A DNA stretch of 64,000 nucleotides from Pogostemon cablin (GCA_023678885.1 CM042963.1:31001-95000); one strand, 5' to 3'. Numbered from the stretch's first letter, positions 36,694-49,098 are shown. Notes: generated by a model not told the origin, from the letters alone. Made by a program: numbers and translations.

Positions 36694-38232
36694 TACGTAT
36701 GTTAATAAATGTAAAATCAAGCGGTGTGGGAAAAATTCAAAAAATACTGTGAGAACGCCACAAATCCATTCACCGCACCGCCCTCGTCTGTTGTTTCTTT
36801 TACGGCGCTTGGAAAAATTCAAAAAATAGTGTCCGACTGTGAGAACGCCACAAATCCATTCACCGCACGCCCTCGTCTGTTGTTTCTTTTACGCCTCTTC
36901 CCTCCGTTACACTTCTGCTTGTCCGCTTCCCAGCAAGATTTCCAGGTTCTCAATTCAAATAGCTTCAATTTATCCAAAAAAATTAATCGCCCTTTAAATT
37001 ATTAGACGAATCCGTAATTACTTTTCCGCTCTAATTATTATGATTAGTTGTTGTTTAATTCTAATTTTGCTCTTTGAATTGAAAATTCTTCCAGTTGATT
37101 TGGGGGTGTTGATAAAGCGTGCAAGTGAGTTTGAGAAAGGGAAGCACAAGAGGGGTATTTTACAATATTTTCTTCTATATACCGAATGTTGATTTGCTCT
37201 TTTATATTACCTACGCAGTTAGTAGCCTATGTATACTAATTTCCTTTTATTTTCATGCCATATTATTGGGATACATATGCTTTAATAACTGCCTTTTAGT
37301 TGAATCCGGATAACTATAATTGTCAAGATTTGCACATTCTGAAGGAATTAGATTGATATTTTTAATTGTCATCCCCTGTCTTCTTTGTTGACATTGAGTT
37401 CTTATAATTTGAATAAGTTATCATTCATTAATGATATTTATAGGATCCTTAAGGTAATTCGACATCTACAAATTTCTGTAACATTGGAGTATGATCTTTT
37501 GTGTGCGTAGCATGTTGCAGATAATGATATATTCTGATTTGAATTGTTCTGAAAATCGTAAATCGTAAGTTGAATCAGGGGACCGGCCATTTCTTTCTGC
37601 TGCGCATATTGTCCTTGTCGGCCATTTCTTTCTGCGGCGTATATTGTCTTTCTGTGTGTAGAAGAACTGATTATTCAGTTGCCTTGGTTCTTGGTTAATC
37701 ACAGATGTGAGAGGAGAATTCTTAAAAGTTTGAGTCTGTCCGTGGAGCTTTATCTCTCTCTTCATAAAGATTTGTTGAATTTGGATCAGGTTCGTTGAAC
37801 TTGGATGTAAGTCAAACTCCATTATAATTGTTGATTAATGCCCATCAACCCTACAAAAGAACGAGAATTTGCATACACAAAGTATATTATAGGAATGGAT
37901 GATTAGGATATATTTTGGACAATTTTAATGTATTTAGGAATGGATGATTGGACATGATTTAATGTACTTGTGATTTGATGACTTGGAGATGTTTTAATGT
38001 TGTTTAGATTGATTTGGAAATGTTTTAATTTATTTGAGATTGGATTATTGACATGTTTTTATTTTTTTTGTGAACTTAAGATTTAGATTTGAGATCTTTT
38101 CAAATGAAAAGACAACTAAGGAAATAAGATTTCTAGTAGTCCTTGTTCAATTCCCATTTTTGTGTTGACACTATCACACACTTAAATAGGTGATTTTTTT
38201 TTAATATTATTGTCTTTTATTTTTCCGTGTAG
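36694..38232 (+). other. Region upstream of chimeric gene fragments, left arm
   Basis: Starts with a tandem duplication. At 37095-37124 a short exon-like stretch is bounded by CCAG| and |GTGAGT (VDLGVLIKRA if translated). No protein family is recognised, and it could be a 5' UTR exon. The rest is AT-rich, intron-like DNA. Confidence 0.45.
36724..36893 (+). repeat. Tandem duplication in leader, about 90 bp
   Basis: GGAAAAATTCAAAAAATA...GTGAGAACGCCACAAATCCA through CCTCGTCTGTTGTTTCTTTT occurs twice. The second copy carries an extra GTCCGACT. Same arrangement in the right arm (about 50430-50599). Confidence 0.85.
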
Positions 38233-38347
38233 CTGTAAACAATGTGGGGTCACTGATTCCATGACTCCATTAATGAGACGTGGGCCAGATGGTCCAAAGA
38301 GTTTGTGTAATGCCTGTGGTTTACGCTGGGCAAGACACAATGTTTCT
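38233..38347 (+). pseudogene. GATA zinc-finger exon (ZML/class III type), left arm
   Basis: The exon lies between acceptor GTGTAG| and donor |GTAATG and encodes CKQCGVTDSMTPL then MRRGPDGPKSLCNACGLRWA. The spacing is C-X2-C-X20-C-X2-C, as in the tify/CCT-containing (ZML-like) plant GATA factors, whereas class I factors have X18. In an intact factor this finger would bind GATC/GATA-type DNA motifs in the nucleus. No TIFY or CCT segment is visible nearby. A 78-bp intron joins it in sense to the UBA-gene exons, an association I do not know from normal plant genes. It is probably a captured fragment. Confidence 0.78.
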
Positions 38348-38425
38348 GTAATGTATCTCTTACTCTTACTTAAACTCATCCCTTTCACTTGTTGGGTCTC
38401 TCATTTGTGTTTTTGCCTAAACCAG

Positions 38426-40937
38426 GAGATTGATTTACATACTAAGAGGACAGGACACACTGGATTTGAGGACAAGACTTCAGAGACAGCAAAGCCAATA
38501 AGTCTGGAAGCTCCAAAGCCTAATGAGGATGTGGAAATGTTGGAGGCTGACAATGGTAGTAGCAGTCAACAAGAAGGTAGTCATGACTACTACTTTTTTT
38601 AATTCTTTTACTCATTCTTTTAAATGGTTAATTAGATTCTGAAGTTTTCATTACATAACTTCAAATTGAAGTTGAACATATTTTTCCTTACTGTGTGTGT
38701 TAGTTGTTGTTTAGAAGCATTGCCATCACATTTTAAAGTCATAAGCTTAATGCACCTGATGATTTCCTCTGTCTAGATATGGTTGTTCCTGAAGTCAACC
38801 AGCAGCTATTAGCTGAGCTTGAGGAGATGGGATTTTCTAAAGAAAGGGCAACTCGTGCGCTTCATTTTTCTGGTACTCTATCCTTTACAAAATTTATGAT
38901 TTGTAATGCTCTCTTATTTGCTAATATGGAAAATTTAATAGTTTTTTTTTTTTCCCTAAAAGTGTTTGAATGATATTACTTGATTTACTTTTTGGTTATT
39001 CTTCCAGGAAATGTTGACCTTGAGACTGCTGCAAATTGGGTAGTTGAACATGAAGATGACCCAGATATTGATATAATGCCACTGGTATGAGTTATCTGTC
39101 TATGTATTGTTGACAACTTGTATTGCATAATATTCTATAATGGTCTCACCATTAAGGCCTCGTCCCTACTGCTAGAATCCTTCCCTATTTCACAATTAAC
39201 TTATGTGGGCTTGTACGAAAAGGAATTACATTCACTTTACCTCAAAGCTTGAAGTGACTCAGTCAGTCTATATTCTTTGCTCTGGTTTTCGCGAAAGTTA
39301 CCACAGGGATAAGGGTTTAGGGATGTACGTATGTTGGTTTGACTGTTTTATAAGGTATATGCAAACCGAAGTAAGTCATCAGTTTGAGATTTTATGAAAC
39401 CATAACCAAGCAAATAATAGGTAGCCAAACCAACTATTTGTACCGAGAGGAGCAGCAGCAGACTGGCACAGTGTGTGGCAGAGTGGAGAGAGGATAATTA
39501 CACATTCTTTCTTCATTTCCCCAATTTTTAATGAATTAATTAAATACGCCTTATAATGGCGCCTTCAATCACAATAAGCTTGAACCACTAGTTTAGGAGA
39601 AAAGGACTTGGAACTTTTGTCCTCATTTGGCTGCAAAAATGCGTTTGCGCATCAACAATAAGCGCAAGGGGCATAACTGGTTTTCTGGCTCACTGAAGGT
39701 TCTGTGTTGTTTTGGCACATTAAAGGTCCTGCGCCTTTTCAGTGATGCTTTATTTGCACTTGTAACCTGGGCTTATTTGACAAAGAAGTTGGACTTTTTT
39801 TTTGGGCAAATTTCATATCCCATTCCCATAAAGTTTGACAATTGGAATTTCCTTGTCACTGGACTTTAACTATAGTCTAGGTATTTGTTTTTTTTGTAAT
39901 TTTATGTGATTATTGTACTCTATTCATATATTTTTCTGGTTGATAAGAGCAAATCTTATTGTCATCTCTATTCTTTCCTACTCATTCTTAGGTGCCTGTC
40001 AGTTCCAATAAACCTGCAGCACCAACACGATCTCTCACACCAGAAGAGATTAAGCAGAAACAACAAGAATTAAGGTAAACTTGGATTGTTGATGTTTTCG
40101 TTCCATCTTCTCTTAATGGTATGCTAAATACTCGTTCTTATATGCATTTTATATTACCTTCCTGCCTTCTATTAATGCTGAAAGACCGTGAGAATGGTTG
40201 ATTGTAAAGTGCATATGCTTAAACAATATTATACATATGAATATCTGTCTATGAACCTGAAAGATACTTCCTGTTATTTTTCCTCTGTGTATGATCATTT
40301 CTAACCTTTTTGGTGGGTTCATTGAAACATTGAGTATTCTTTTGGGCTTCATTAAATCATCATCCTCAGCTTCATGCTATGCTCCATATTCAATATGCTT
40401 TCATAGCATGTTAAGATTTTCTTATGTAGATTTATTTGTTAGTTCTACTTAATTCTCTCATTATTTTGGTATATTTAGGGAGAGAGCTCGCAAAAAGAAA
40501 GAGGAGGAAGAAAAACGGATGGAGAGAGAAAGAGAGAAGGTTGAAATAGGTTTTTTTGTTAAATGCATTAATTTAATGAGTTACTGAACTCTGTATCCAG
40601 AGTCCTTTTATAAAATTTTGTATGTTTTTTTATGTCCTTATCTTGTTTTCCTACTGCTGGAATTTCATGCAATCTCATTACCTTGACATAGATTTTGTAA
40701 TGGCAGGAAAGAATTCGAATTGGAAGGGAATTGCTTGAAGCAAAACGCATTGAAGAAGATAATGAAAGAAAACGGTCTGCTTATTACTTGTGTATTTCTA
40801 TATATTTTGGCATTATTTGTGGATGTTCTCAATCAGTCGCCTTTTGCTCAAACAGTTTACTGGCCTTGCGGAAAGCAGAAAAAGAGGAAGAAAAAAGAGC
40901 TAGGGAGAAAATTTGTCAAAAGTTGGAAGAAGATAAG
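38426..40937 (+). pseudogene. UBA-domain (UBXN1/SAKS1-like, plant UBA-PUB family) gene fragment, left arm
   Basis: Seven exons with consensus splice sites can be joined in frame: 38426-38576, 38777-38872, 39008-39084, 39992-40074, 40479-40539, 40707-40774 and 40856-40937. They encode a tail of a C2H2 finger (EIDLHTKRTGHTGFEDK), a UBA domain (NQQLLAELEEMGFSKERATR, then NVDLETAANWVVEHEDDPD), SLTPEEIKQKQQELRERARK, and a charged helix (EEEKRMEREREKE to REKICQKLEEDK). Family members bind ubiquitin through UBA and Cdc48/p97 through a C-terminal PUB or UBX domain. The N-terminal finger half and the C-terminal PUB region are missing: after 40937 no further matching exon is found. Reading frames are undamaged, so capture was recent or the fragment is transcribed. 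Confidence 0.78.
39296..39312 (+). other. 17-nt match to a conserved large-subunit rRNA motif in an intron
   Basis: AGTTACCACAGGGATAA matches the universally conserved large-subunit rRNA motif as I remember it. The flanks do not continue the match, so I treat it as chance. Confidence 0.2.
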
Positions 40938-42871
40938 GTCCATATGATATTTCTGTTCGAACTTTTGAAGTCTTGATCTAACGTTGATGCTGCAGTATTG
41001 TCCTGAAATTTTATGTGATGAGCCTTTTATAAACATTACATAAATCCAGTTACTGTGGAGTTTAGAATCTGGTTTGGGTGTGATTTACCGTGGCTTAGTT
41101 TTCTTTGGTTTTCTTTTCCTTTTTTATTAGATCTAAATGTGGGTCGAGCATTCAAGTATGCGTTTTTCAATCCATCATGACCTTACCCCAGCTTCATTAC
41201 TGTAGTTTTATATAACAAGTCTTGTTAGTCAAGCGGAAGTTCGTTTGCTTAGGTAATTTCACGCACTGTATTCTTGTAACACACATCTTCATCTACAAAA
41301 TAATTATTGCTGCCACTAAAAATTAGAGGGAAATTCTCCAAGCAAAAAAGCCTTAGCTCTCATTCTAAAGGTGTTGATATTTGAACACCCCTCCGTAGCA
41401 TTCAAAGAAATGGCCATATCTTCGGCAAGGATGGCCTCATTCATCTCCGCTCGGCTGTTATTTCATCTTATTCATTTAAGGGTTCTTCCTCTTCTTTGGC
41501 AATCTTCTTGGAGGAATTTGGTGTCGTTCTCCTTGCCATTACACTTTCTGTTAACAATCTTCTTGGAGTAAATTAGGTGTCAAAATCCTTTTTTGAGGGG
41601 TATTTTATCCCCCAGGAAGTCCTTTTTTTTTTCCCTCTTTTCATCTCTACTGTGGAAGCTTTTTGGGGTTCTTCCATGAAATATTCGTCTCTTTTCTGGT
41701 CGAGTCGAGTAAATGTTCTACAGACTTTTGGAATTTATAGTGTTCTACAATTGTTAATCAAACCTCACATCTCGTTATGACTTTGTAATTTCACCCTTAC
41801 TTGATATGTTCTTACTAACGGGCAAAATCATATTGGTATGTTCTTTGGAGCAAATACAAGATTACAGAGTAGACTGCCACTCTTTCATAAGTTGACCTTA
41901 ACTTTTTACTCAAAACTTCGAATTGCAATTTCCATAATTCCTCCGAAACCAAACTTTTGTGGATTTCCAATAATATTATATTTTCATGAAGCAAATTTCA
42001 TTCCCCATCAAGTCAGTTTTTTGTTTAAAACAGACTTCTGGGCATGAATAATTTTAGAATCTGCACCATTCTCCTTGGTTTTAAAATAACTTGCCCTCGA
42101 CTTTTAGTTTGCAACCTTGTACCGGTGTTAAATAGGGTTCACAATGTTGGGCTATCCCACGATATACTTTTGAGTAATGTTTTTTAGTTAGTTATTATCT
42201 TTTAGAAACTGTGTAAGTGATGTAATACAATTGTTCTAACTAATTTTTTACTCTATGATTTTAACAAGAGGGAATGACAACTCAAAGTTTGTGATGGTTT
42301 CTTTCTGCCAATTATGTTTTGCTTTTCCAATATATATATATGTGCATCACGTGGGACTTACTGTAAATGGATTTGTCACTAAATATACTTTTGTTTAGTT
42401 GTTTATCTCTGTTACTCAGTGTATTTGGTTTCATTTACGGATTTTTATGAGGGTAAAACAATAAAATAAGATGACAGAAGATGCTCATATATTTGCTGAG
42501 TAAGATGCTACTACTAAAGATTTACTCTTTTGTTATGTTTTTAAGAAAGGAAATCTTGTATTTGCTAATCTATAACTTGTTAGAAATAATGATAACGTAG
42601 ATTAAATGGCAGAAATGTAGTGAATTTTAATGAATGGCATCATGTTTCTTGTTTACTTTACTCTTTGCATGTTCAGCATCTTGGCCTTGGGGTTTTTTAC
42701 GATACATTCAAGTGTCTGCTGATGTCTTTTTCTTTACTTACCTATTCCCTGGAATTTTATGTGCAAGTTTCAACAAATTCAGATTTGGTTTCATTCCACC
42801 TTTCAGATTTGAGTAATGTCCTAGATAACATCTTCTGACATTGAACTTTTTTGTCCTACCTTTTTGTCAAT
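40938..42871 (+). other. Non-coding stretch between UBA and kinesin fragments, left arm
   Basis: T-rich on this strand, intron-like. Short frames have no domain. Relative to the right arm it lacks about 110 bp near 41490. Confidence 0.55.
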
Positions 42872-42959
42872 GAGAAGGAAGATTTAATAAATGAAGTTGC
42901 ACCCTTGACAGTTGATCTGCAACAAGAAAGAGATGACCATGACAGACTGTTATTACAAG

Positions 42960-43113
42960 TCCAAGCTTTATCATCTGAAGTCCAAGTAAGAGATGATCGT
43001 ATCCAAGTTTTATCATCTGAAGTCCAAGTAAGAGATGACCGTATCCAAGTTTTATCATCTGAAGTCCAAGTAAGAGATGACTGTATCCAAGTTTTATCAT
43101 CTGAAGTTCTAAA
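42960..43113 (+). repeat. 42-bp in-frame repeat in kinesin coiled coil
   Basis: About 3.5 tandem units of CAAGTTTTATCATCTGAAGT + CCAAGTAAGAGATGAYYGTA + TC, encoding QVLSSEVQVRDDRI (14 residues, two heptads). Shared by both arms (44106-44259). Confidence 0.9.
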
Positions 43114-43594
43114 ATACATGGAAGATACTGAAAAAACCCAAGCATATGTTCGCGAAATGGAGGTATGCATTTCATCTGGCTTTTTTCCACAGCTTGAAAT
43201 GTACATCTAATGACTTATTATATTTTTTCAGACAACATGCTTGGCTCAAAGTCACCAAATTAGACTGTTGCAGGAAGCGCTTTCTTTAGACCAAAATAAA
43301 TTGCAGGTTGTTTATTTGTGTTTCTGCTAATGTGTTTAATCCTTGCAGTCAGTTTTCTTATCCTCTTTTTTATCCTTTCCAGTTGCCGGATATGTCACTT
43401 TGGGAAGCAAAAAAATCAGAATTTGAAGATCAGAAAGCACTGATTCTTGATTTGAAAAATCGTCTAGCTGATGCAGAACTCAAAGTTCTGGAAGGAGAGA
43501 GGGTACGCAAGAAGCAGCTAAAATAAATTAATTTTGGTATGAGGTTTGAATTTAATTGAAATTTAGTTGCAGTCGTATGATGTTATTTTTATTC

Positions 43595-43628
43595 TAATAA
43601 GATTTTTTTTTATACAGGAGTTGAAGGG
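43595..43628. other. Palindrome spacer (34 nt) at the fold-back junction
   Basis: The left arm ends ...GTTATTTTTATTC and the right arm begins GAATAAAAATAAC... The unpaired spacer contains the end of a kinesin intron (TATACAG) and the exon start GAGTTGAAGGG. The next native codons would be GGG AAT AT., so the switch to the inverted copy occurs at a GAAT(A) microhomology. Confidence 0.92.
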
Positions 43629-43686
43629 GAATAAAAATAACATCATACGACTGCAACTAAATTTCAATTAAATTCAAACCTCATAC

Positions 43687-44347
43687 CAAAATTAATTTTA
43701 GCTGCTTCTTGCGTACCCTCTCTCCTTCCAGAACTTTGAGTTCTGCATCAGCTAGACGATTTTTCAAATCAAGAATCAGTGCTTTCTGATCTTCAAATTC
43801 TGATTTTTTTGCTTCCCAAAGTGACATATCCGGCAACTGGAAAGGATAAAAAAGAGGATAAGAAAACTGACTGCAAGGATTAAACACATTAGCAGAAACA
43901 CAAATTAACAACCTGCAATTTATTTTGGTCTAAAGAAAGCGCTTCCTGCAACCGTCTAATTTGGTGACTTTGAGCCAAGCATGTTGTCTGAAAAAATATA
44001 ATAAGTCATTAGATGTACATTTCAAGCTGTGGAAAAAAGCCAGATGAAATGCATACCTCCATTTCGCGAACATATGTCTGGGTTTTTTCAGTATCTTCCA
44101 TGTATTTTAGAACTTCAGATGATAAAACTTGGATACAGTCATCTCTTACTTGGACTTCAGATGATAAAACTTGGATACGGTCATCTCTTACTTGGACTTC
44201 AGATGATAAAACTTGGATACGATCATCTCTTACTTGGACTTCAGATGATAAAGCTTGGACTTGTAATAACAGTCTGTCATGGTCATCTCTTTCTTGTTGC
44301 AGATCAACTGTCAAGGGTGCAACTTCATTTATTAAATCTTCCTTCTC
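43687..44347 (-). pseudogene. Kinesin-14 fragment, right arm
   Basis: Mirror of the left-arm fragment: exons 44057-44347, 43913-43987 and 43687-43836. This copy lacks the 4-bp insertion, so ...EGERVRKKQLKLIL is open through to its splice donor and agrees with the family sequence. The acceptor before EKEDL is intact (AAG|GAG). It has no ELKGN exon of its own, because that lies in the single-copy spacer. Confidence 0.82.
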
Positions 44348-46392
44348 CTTGACAAAAAAGTAGGACAAAAAAGTTCAATGTCAGAAGATGTTATCTAGGA
44401 CATTACTCAAATCTGAAAGGTGGAATGAAACCAAATCTGAATTTGTTGAAACTTGCACATAAAATTCCAGGGAATAGGTAAGTAAAGAAAAAGACATCAG
44501 CAGACACTTGAATGTATCGTAAAAAACCCCAAGGCCAAGATGCTGAACATGCAAAGAGTAAAGTAAACAAGAGACATGATGCCATTCATTAAAATTCACT
44601 ACATTTCTGCCATTTAATCTACGTTATCATTATTTCTAACAAGTTATAGATTAGCAAATACAAGATTTCCTTTCTTAAAAACATAACAAAAGAGTAAATC
44701 TTTAGTAGTAGCATCTTACTCAGCAAATATATGAGCATCTTCTGTCATCTTATTTTATTGTTTTACCCTCATAAAAATCCGTAAATGAAACCAAATACAC
44801 TGAGTAACAGAGATAAACAACTAAACAAAAGTATATTTAGTGACAAATCCATTTACAGTAAGTCCCACGTGATGCACATATATATATATTGGAAAAGCAA
44901 AACATAATTGGCAGAAAGAAACCATCACAAACTTTGAGTTGTCATTCCCTCTTGTTAAAATCATAGAGTAAAAAATTAGTTAGAACAATTGTATTACATC
45001 ACTTACACAGTTTCTAAAAGATAATAACTAACTAAAAAACATTACTCAAAAGTATATCGTGGGATAGCCCAACATTGTGAACCCTATTTAACACCGGTAC
45101 AAGGTTGCAAACTAAAAGTCGAGGGCAAGTTATTTTAAAACCAAGGAGAATGGTGCAGATTCTAAAATTATTCATGCCCAGAAGTCTGTTTTAAACAAAA
45201 AACTGACTTGATGGGGAATGAAATTTGCTTCATGAAAATATAATATTATTGGAAATCCACAAAAGTTTGGTTTCGGAGGAATTATGGAAATTGCAATTCG
45301 AAGTTTTGAGTAAAAAGTTAAGGTCAACTTATGAAAGAGTGGCAGTCTACTCTGTAATCTTGTATTTGCTCCAAAGAACATACCAATATGATTTTGCCCG
45401 TTAGTAAGAACATATCAAGTAAGGGTGAAATTACAAAGTCATAACGAGATGTGAGGTTTGATTAACAATTGTAGAACACTATAAATTCCAAAAGTCTGTA
45501 GAACATTTACTCGACTCGACCAGAAAAGAGACGAATATTTCATGGAAGAACCCCAAAAAGCTTCCACAGTAGAGATGAAAAGAGGGAAAAAAAAAGGACT
45601 TCCTGGGGGATAAAATACCCCTCAAAAAAGGATTTTGACACCTAATTTACTCCAAGAAGATTGTTAACAGAAAGTGTAATGGCAAGGAGAACGACACCAA
45701 ATTCCTCCAAGAAGATTGCTAACAGAAAGTAAAATGGCAAGGAGTACAAAACAGAAATTATGTTCTAATTGTGATGAGGTTTTTGTTCCTGGACCTAAGT
45801 GTTAAAAAAAGACAGATTTTATGCTTATGTCCAAAGAAGAGGAAGAACCCTTAAATGAATAAGATGAAATAACAGCAGAGCGGAGATGAATGAGGCCATC
45901 CTTGCCGAAGATATGGCCATTTCTTTGAATGCTACGGAGGGGTGTTCAAATATCAACACCTTTAGAATGAGAGCTAAGGCTTTTTTGCTTGGAGAATTTC
46001 CCTCTAATTTTTAGTGGCAGCAATAATTATTTTGTAGATGAAGATGTGTGTTACAAGAATACAGTGCGTGAAATTACCTAAGCAAACGAACTTCCGCTTG
46101 ACTAACAAGACTTGTTATATAAAACTACAGTAATGAAGCTGGGGTAAGGTCATGATGGATTGAAAAACGCATACTTGAATGCTCGACCCACATTTAGATC
46201 TAATAAAAAAGGAAAAGAAAACCAAAGAAAACTAAGCCACGGTAAATCACACCCAAACCAGATTCTAAACTCCACAGTAACTGGATTTATGTAATGTTTA
46301 TAAAAGGCTCATCACATAAAATTTCAGGACAATACTGCAGCATCAACGTTAGATCAAGACTTCAAAAGTTCGAACAGAAATATCATATGGAC
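44348..46392 (-). other. Non-coding stretch, right arm
   Basis: Mirror of 40938-42871, with about 110 extra bases (about 45715-45825, GCTAACAGAAAGTAAAATGG onwards) absent from the left arm. Confidence 0.55.
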
Positions 46393-48905
46393 CTTATCTT
46401 CTTCCAACTTTTGACAAATTTTCTCCCTAGCTCTTTTTTCTTCCTCTTTTTCTGCTTTCCGCAAGGCCAGTAAACTGTTTGAGCAAAAGGCGACTGATTG
46501 AGAACATCCACAAATAATGCCAAAATATATAGAAATACACAAGTAATAAGCAGACCGTTTTCTTTCATTATCTTCTTCAATGCGTTTTGCTTCAAGCAAT
46601 TCCCTTCCAATTCGAATTCTTTCCTGCCATTACAAAATCTATGTCAAGGTAATGAGATTGCATGAAATTCCAGCAGTAGGAAAACAAGATAAGGACATAA
46701 AAAAACATACAAAATTTTATAAAAGGACTCTGGATACAGAGTTCAGTAACTCATTAAATTAATGCATTTAACAAAAAAACCTATTTCAACCTTCTCTCTT
46801 TCTCTCTCCATCCGTTTTTCTTCCTCCTCTTTCTTTTTGCGAGCTCTCTCCCTAAATATACCAAAATAATGAGAGAATTAAGTAGAACTAACAAATAAAT
46901 CTACATAAGAAAATCTTAACATGCTATGAAAGCATATTGAATATGGAGCATAGCATGAAGCTGAGGATGATGATTTAATGAAGCCCAAAAGAATACTCAA
47001 TGTTTCAATGAACCCACCAAAAAGGTTAGAAATGATCATACACAGAGGAAAAATAACAGGAAGTATCTTTCAGGTTCATAGACAGATATTCATATGTATA
47101 ATATTGTTTAAGCATATGCACTTTACAATCAACCATTCTCACGGTCTTTCAGCATTAATAGAAGGCAGGAAGGTAATATAAAATGCATATAAGAACGAGT
47201 ATTTAGCATACCATTAAGAGAAGATGGAATGAAAACATCAACAATCCAAGTTTACCTTAATTCTTGTTGTTTCTGCTTAATCTCTTCTGGTGTGAGAGAT
47301 CGTGTTGGTGCTGCAGGTTTATTGGAACTGACAGGCACCTAAGAATGAGTAGGAAAGAATAGAGATGACAATAAGATTTGCTCTTATCAACCAGAAAAAT
47401 ATATGAATAGAGTACAATAATCACATAAAATTACAAAAAAAAACAAATACCTAGACTATAGTTAAAGTCCAGTGACAAGGAAATTCCAATTGTCAAACTT
47501 TATGGGAATGGGATATGAAATTTGCCCAAAAAAAAAGTCCAACTTCTTTGTCAAATAAGCCCAGGTTACAAGTGCAAATAAAGCATCACTGAAAAGGCGC
47601 AGGACCTTTAATGTGCCAAAACAACACAGAACCTTCAGTGAGCCAGAAAACCAGTTATGCCCCTTGCGCTTATTGTTGATGCGCAAACGCATTTTTGCAG
47701 CCAAATGAGGACAAAAGTTCCAAGTCCTTTTCTCCTAAACTAGTGGTTCAAGCTTATTGTGATTGAAGGCGCCATTATAAGGCGTATTTAATTAATTCAT
47801 TAAAAATTGGGGAAATGAAGAAAGAATGTGTAATTATCCTCTCTCCACTCTGCCACACACTGTGCCAGTCTGCTGCTGCTCCTCTCGGTACAAATAGTTG
47901 GTTTGGCTACCTATTATTTGCTTGGTTATGGTTTCATAAAATCTCAAACTGATGACTTACTTCGGTTTGCATATACCTTATAAAACAGTCAAACCAACAT
48001 ACGTACATCCCTAAACCCTTATCCCTGTGGTAACTTTCGCGAAAACCAGAGCAAAGAATATAGACTGACTGAGTCACTTCAAGCTTTGAGGTAAAGTGAA
48101 TGTAATTCCTTTTCGTACAAGCCCACATAAGTTAATTGTGAAATAGGGAAGGATTCTAGCAGTAGGGACGAGGCCTTAATGGTGAGACCATTATAGAATA
48201 TTATGCAATACAAGTTGTCAACAATACATAGACAGATAACTCATACCAGTGGCATTATATCAATATCTGGGTCATCTTCATGTTCAACTACCCAATTTGC
48301 AGCAGTCTCAAGGTCAACATTTCCTGGAAGAATAACCAAAAAGTAAATCAAGTAATATCATTCAAACACTTTTAGGGAAAAAAAAAAAACTATTAAATTT
48401 TCCATATTAGCAAATAAGAGAGCATTACAAATCATAAATTTTGTAAAGGATAGAGTACCAGAAAAATGAAGCGCACGAGTTGCCCTTTCTTTAGAAAATC
48501 CCATCTCCTCAAGCTCAGCTAATAGCTGCTGGTTGACTTCAGGAACAACCATATCTAGACAGAGGAAATCATCAGGTGCATTAAGCTTATGACTTTAAAA
48601 TGTGATGGCAATGCTTCTAAACAACAACTAACACACACAGTAAGGAAAAATATGTTCAACTTCAATTTGAAGTTATGTAATGAAAACTTCAGAATCTAAT
48701 TAACCATTTAAAAGAATGAGTAAAAGAATTAAAAAAAGTAGTAGTCATGACTACCTTCTTGTTGACTGCTACTACCATTGTCAGCCTCCAACATTTCCAC
48801 ATCCTCATTAGGCTTTGGAGCTTCCAGACTTATTGGCTTTGCTGTCTCTGAAGTCTTGTCCTCAAATCCAGTGTGTCCTGTCCTCTTAGTATGTAAATCA
48901 ATCTC
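46393..48905 (-). pseudogene. UBA-domain gene fragment, right arm
   Basis: Same seven exons in reverse: 48755-48905, 48459-48554, 48247-48323, 47256-47338, 46791-46851, 46556-46623 and 46393-46474. The translated exons are indistinguishable by eye from the left arm. The PUB-coding part is absent here as well, so truncation preceded the duplication. Confidence 0.78.
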
Positions 48906-48983
48906 CTGGTTTAGGCAAAAACACAAATGAGAGACCCAACAAGTGAAAGGGATGAGTTTAAGTAAGAGTAAGAGATACATTAC

Positions 48984-49098
48984 AGAAACATTGTGTCTTG
49001 CCCAGCGTAAACCACAGGCATTACACAAACTCTTTGGACCATCTGGCCCACGTCTCATTAATGGAGTCATGGAATCAGTGACCCCACATTGTTTACAG
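48984..49098 (-). pseudogene. GATA zinc-finger exon, right arm
   Basis: Mirror of 38233-38347 with the same C-X2-C-X20-C-X2-C finger and the same flanking splice sites. Confidence 0.78.

Larger units (their letters stand above)
16425..43594 (+). repeat. Left arm of large inverted duplication
   Basis: Everything from 16425 to 43594, apart from the nested copia element and the Helitron, reappears in inverted order and orientation at 43629-57781. Paired features include the copia pol, 3' LTR and target duplication, the old Helitron end, the GATA, UBA and kinesin exons and the introns. Without the two private insertions this arm is about 14.0 kb, close to the 14.15-kb right arm. Identity looks near 99%, with scattered indels: a deletion of about 110 bp in this arm relative to about 45715-45825, different TA-run lengths, and a 4-bp insertion near 43522. 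Confidence 0.96.
42872..43632 (+). pseudogene. Kinesin-14 (ATK-type) fragment: coiled coil up to neck, left arm
   Basis: Exons 42872-43162, 43232-43306, 43383-43536 and 43618-43632 encode EKEDLINEVAPLTVDLQQER, a coiled coil, TTCLAQSHQIRLLQEALSLD, then KSEFEDQKALILDLKNRLAD and AELKVLEGERVRKK. The last exon gives ELKGN. This matches the stalk/neck of plant C-terminal-motor kinesin-14 proteins just before the motor (consensus ELKGNIRVFCRVRPL); the full protein moves to microtubule minus ends in the spindle. The motor is absent because the palindrome junction falls at ELKGN. In this arm a 4-bp insertion near 43522 creates a stop, and the first acceptor reads AAT instead of the right arm's AAG. 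Confidence 0.82.

Noticed and set aside
39296..39312. rRNA gene fragment
   Set aside because: Only 17 nt match the conserved rRNA motif. The flanks do not continue it, and it sits in an intron.
42856..43206. Minus-strand 116- and 107-codon frames over the kinesin exon, and their mirror images at 44013-44363
   Set aside because: Antisense shadows created by the 42-bp repeat in the true coiled-coil exon.
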